This document shows, in pieces, positions 62,340 to 64,000 of a DNA stretch of 64,000 bases. Source of the stretch: Promicromonospora thailandica (GTDB lineage: Bacteria > Actinomycetota > Actinomycetes > Actinomycetales > Cellulomonadaceae). The notes beneath the pieces are model-generated. The model worked only from the letters and a program-made list of their open reading frames with translations. It had not been told where the DNA came from and made no database searches. The stretch's first letter is position 1; every line of letters begins with the position of its first letter. The stretch covers positions 359,300-423,299 of the forward strand of contig NZ_JAMTCS010000002.1 in assembly GCF_024171955.1 (NCBI RefSeq), in the 5' to 3' direction. The translations under genes and the position numbers were made by a program.

Positions 62340-63683
62340 ATGACCATCACCCGCAACCGCCGTGTCGCGCTCGGCGCCATGACCGCGCTGCTCGCCGCCT
62401 CGCTCACCGCCTGCTCGGGCGGCGGGGACGGCGGCGGCGGTGGCGGCGAGGGCGCGAGCGCCGAGGAGATCGAGGCGGCCCTCCAGGAGGGCGGCAGCCT
62501 CACCTACTGGACGTGGACCCCGCAGGCCGAGAAGCAGATCGAGGAGTTCGAGAAGGCGTACCCGGACGTCGACGTGACGCTCGTGGACACCGTGGGTGCC
62601 GGCGACGCCAACACGAAGCTGCAGAACGCGATCGCGGCGGGTGACGGCGTGCCCGACGTGGTGCAGATCGAGTACCAGTCGATCCCGCAGTTCCAGCTCC
62701 CCGGCCAGCTCACGGACCTCACGCAGTACGGGTTCGCCGAGCTCGAGAGCCTGTACACGGCCTCGACCTGGGGCTCGGTCTCGCAGAACGGCGGCATCTG
62801 GGGCTTGCCGCAGGACTCCGGCCCCATGGCGTTCTTCTACAACCAGGAGGTGTTCGACGCCGCGGGGGTCGAGGTGCCGGCCACGTGGGACGAGTACGTC
62901 GAGGCGGCGCGCACCATCAAGGAGCACGACGCCGACACGTGCCTCGCCAACGACTCCGGTGACCCCGGCTTCACGACGAGCATGATCTGGCAGGCGGGCG
63001 GTACCCCGTTCCAGAACGACGGCGAGTCCGTGACCATCGACCTGGCCGACGAGGGCACCACCCGGTTCGCCGAGATGTACCAGCCGCTCATCGACGACGA
63101 GCTGCTCTGCCAGCTCCCGGGCTGGAGCGACGAGTGGTACGCGGCGCTGAACGACGGCACGATCGCGTCGGTGGCGCTGGGCGCATGGATGCCCGGCATC
63201 CTGGAGGACGGCGTGCCCGACGGCGCCGGCAAGTGGCGCGTGGCCCCGATGCCGACCTACGACGGCCCGCCGACCAACGCCGAGAACGGCGGCAGCACCG
63301 AGTCGATCCCGGAGGCGTCGGAGAACAAGCTGCTCGCCGCGGGCTTCCTGAAGTGGCTCAACGCCAGCGACGAGTCCATCCAGGCCTTCATGGAGACCGG
63401 TGGCTTCCCGGCCACGGTCGAGCACCTGGAGTCGGAGGAGTTCCTGGGCTACGAGTCCGAGTACTTCGGCGGCCAGAAGATCAACGAGGTGCTGGCCGCG
63501 GGCGCCGCCGACGTCAACGAGGGCTGGCAGTACCTGCCCTGGCAGTCGTACGCCAACAGCATCTTCGCGGACACGGTGGGTCAGGCGTGGCTCGACCGCA
63601 GCTCGCTGCTGGACGGCCTGGCCGCCTGGCAGGAGGAGAACGTCGCCTACGGCACCGACCAGGGCTTCACGGTCAACGGCTGA
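62340..63683 (+). CDS. Sugar ABC transporter substrate-binding lipoprotein
   Basis: 447 aa from ATG at 62340. Lipobox SLTAC with anchor Cys25 and a Gly-rich linker, then family-1 solute-binding protein: LTYWTWTPQAEKQIEEFEKAYPDV, GDGVPDVVQIEYQSIPQF, MAFFYNQEVFDAAGVEVPATWDEYVEAA and VALGAWMPGILED. Binds the pentose or pentose oligomer for the permeases upstream. Followed by a strong hairpin, so it ends the ABC operon. Confidence 0.93.
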   Translation: MTITRNRRVALGAMTALLAASLTACSGGGDGGGGGGEGASAEEIEAALQEGGSLTYWTWTPQAEKQIEEFEKAYPDVDVTLVDTVGAGDANTKLQNAIAAGDGVPDVVQIEYQSIPQFQLPGQLTDLTQYGFAELESLYTASTWGSVSQNGGIWGLPQDSGPMAFFYNQEVFDAAGVEVPATWDEYVEAARTIKEHDADTCLANDSGDPGFTTSMIWQAGGTPFQNDGESVTIDLADEGTTRFAEMYQPLIDDELLCQLPGWSDEWYAALNDGTIASVALGAWMPGILEDGVPDGAGKWRVAPMPTYDGPPTNAENGGSTESIPEASENKLLAAGFLKWLNASDESIQAFMETGGFPATVEHLESEEFLGYESEYFGGQKINEVLAAGAADVNEGWQYLPWQSYANSIFADTVGQAWLDRSSLLDGLAAWQEENVAYGTDQGFTVNG

Positions 63684-63707
63684 CAGGCCGAGGGGCCCGA
63701 GGGGCCT

Positions 63708-63769
63708 CCTCGAGAACGACCTGCGGGACGGATTCCGGTGCGGATCCGTCCCGCAGGTCGTTCTCGAGG
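63708..63769 (+). terminator. 26-bp perfect hairpin
   Basis: Arms 63708-63733 and 63744-63769 pair without mismatch around a 10-nt loop, 24 bp after the binding-protein stop. No U-tract. Strong terminator or mRNA stabiliser separating ABC genes from the kinase gene. Confidence 0.85.
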
Positions 63770-63800
63770 GCGACTCGTGGCAGCCGCGCAGTCAGGTATC

Positions 63801-63816
63801 GTGTGAGCGCTAACAT
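63801..63816. promoter_or_regulatory. LacI operator before kinase gene
   Basis: GTGTGAGCGCTAACAT (TGTGAGCGCTAACA core), centred on AGCGCT with TGT/ACA ends. Reads ATGTTAGCGCTCACAC on the other strand, like 60432-60447. 60 bp upstream of the kinase start, at the expected promoter position. Confidence 0.65.
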
Positions 63817-63876
63817 CCACGAGATCGAGTACGAGCAACGCCCCGCGACGGTGCGGGCAGGACGGAGCGGCAGGCG

Positions 63877-64000
63877 ATGGTGCAGCGGCAGGACGACAGC
63901 GCGGCGCACGGCGGGCTCCAGGAAGCGATAGCGCAGGGCCGCACCGCCCTCGGCATCGAGCTCGGGTCCACCCGCATCAAGGCGTGCCTGGTGGGTCCGG
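63877..64000 (+). CDS. FGGY-family carbohydrate kinase, ribulokinase-like (5' part)
   Basis: Only 41 codons are visible. After a short helical N-terminus the phosphate-1 motif LGIELGSTRIKACLVG is clear and typical of the actinobacterial FGGY group that contains L-ribulokinase-type enzymes. The gene runs off the window. With the upstream LacI, ABC importer and operators it points to L-arabinose or a related pentose. Which pentulose it phosphorylates cannot be decided here. Confidence 0.75.
   Translation, partial: MVQRQDDSAAHGGLQEAIAQGRTALGIELGSTRIKACLVGP

Overview
The window is very GC-rich, densely coded DNA with many GTG starts, 4-bp ATGA/GTGA overlaps, several LacI regulators and sugar ABC importers without their own ATPase. 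This is the style of a high-GC actinomycete. I think a saprophytic Micrococcales/Cellulomonadales-type organism (Promicromonosporaceae or Cellulomonadaceae) is most likely, but the family is inference. No rRNA, tRNA, CRISPR array, insertion sequence, prophage or replication origin was seen.

Layout. 1-3761: lactate oxidation operon lutABC (LutC cut by the window edge) divergent from a GntR/FCD regulator, with two palindromic operators between. 3731-6646: MarR regulator divergent from a fused luciferase-like/FAD-oxidase protein. 6744-9929: SprT-like protease, stand-alone KAS III, Gfo/Idh oxidoreductase. 10044-19531: a bidirectional sugar-acid locus. Leftward it carries a LacI regulator fused to a DUF6807 (PmoA-like) domain, a Gfo/Idh dehydrogenase and an AEC carrier; rightward two ABC permeases, a binding protein and UxaA altronate dehydratase. 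Three ACCGGT-centred sites lie between. 19680-26996: three secreted proteins that all carry F5/8 type C (discoidin) domains (a beta-helix protein, a DUF1996 protein and a GH2-like hydrolase) opposite a LacI regulator with two GAGAGCGCTCT sites. 27232-35347: GH19 chitinase, MXAN_6230/SCO0854-like protein, aldo/keto reductase, FAD amine/amino-acid oxidoreductase, and a TetR-controlled deazaflavin oxidoreductase plus MDR dehydrogenase. 35459-44171: ThuA, VOC protein, TrmL, secreted small protein, PEP carboxykinase opposite a ScfR/RamB-type regulator, hypothetical, secreted PI-PLC-like protein. 44325-48253: peptidase-like hydrolase, Fic protein, YqeB-like membrane protein and TetR. 48320-52475: glycerol operon glpD-glpF-glpK. 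52691-59320: GNAT, mutY, disA-radA, two membrane-anchored proteins, proC. 59313-64000: LacI regulator, ABC permeases, binding protein and the start of a ribulokinase-type FGGY kinase, probably an L-arabinose (or related pentose) locus.

The most unusual structure is a family of three intergenic arrays (9940-10022, 19538-19667, 44184-44331). Each is built from 16-nt units GARRTAGAACYNNNNN repeated head to tail and then inverted, and each sits exactly in a convergent gene spacer. Because 16 is not a multiple of three, consecutive units put TAG stops in all reading frames. In the third array one unit supplies the actual stop codon of the flanking gene. I infer that these are dedicated gene-end (stop/terminator) elements or a REP-like family adapted to that place. 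Other perfect long palindromes (35372-35427, 36172-36229, 63708-63769) and several regulator/operator pairs are listed separately.
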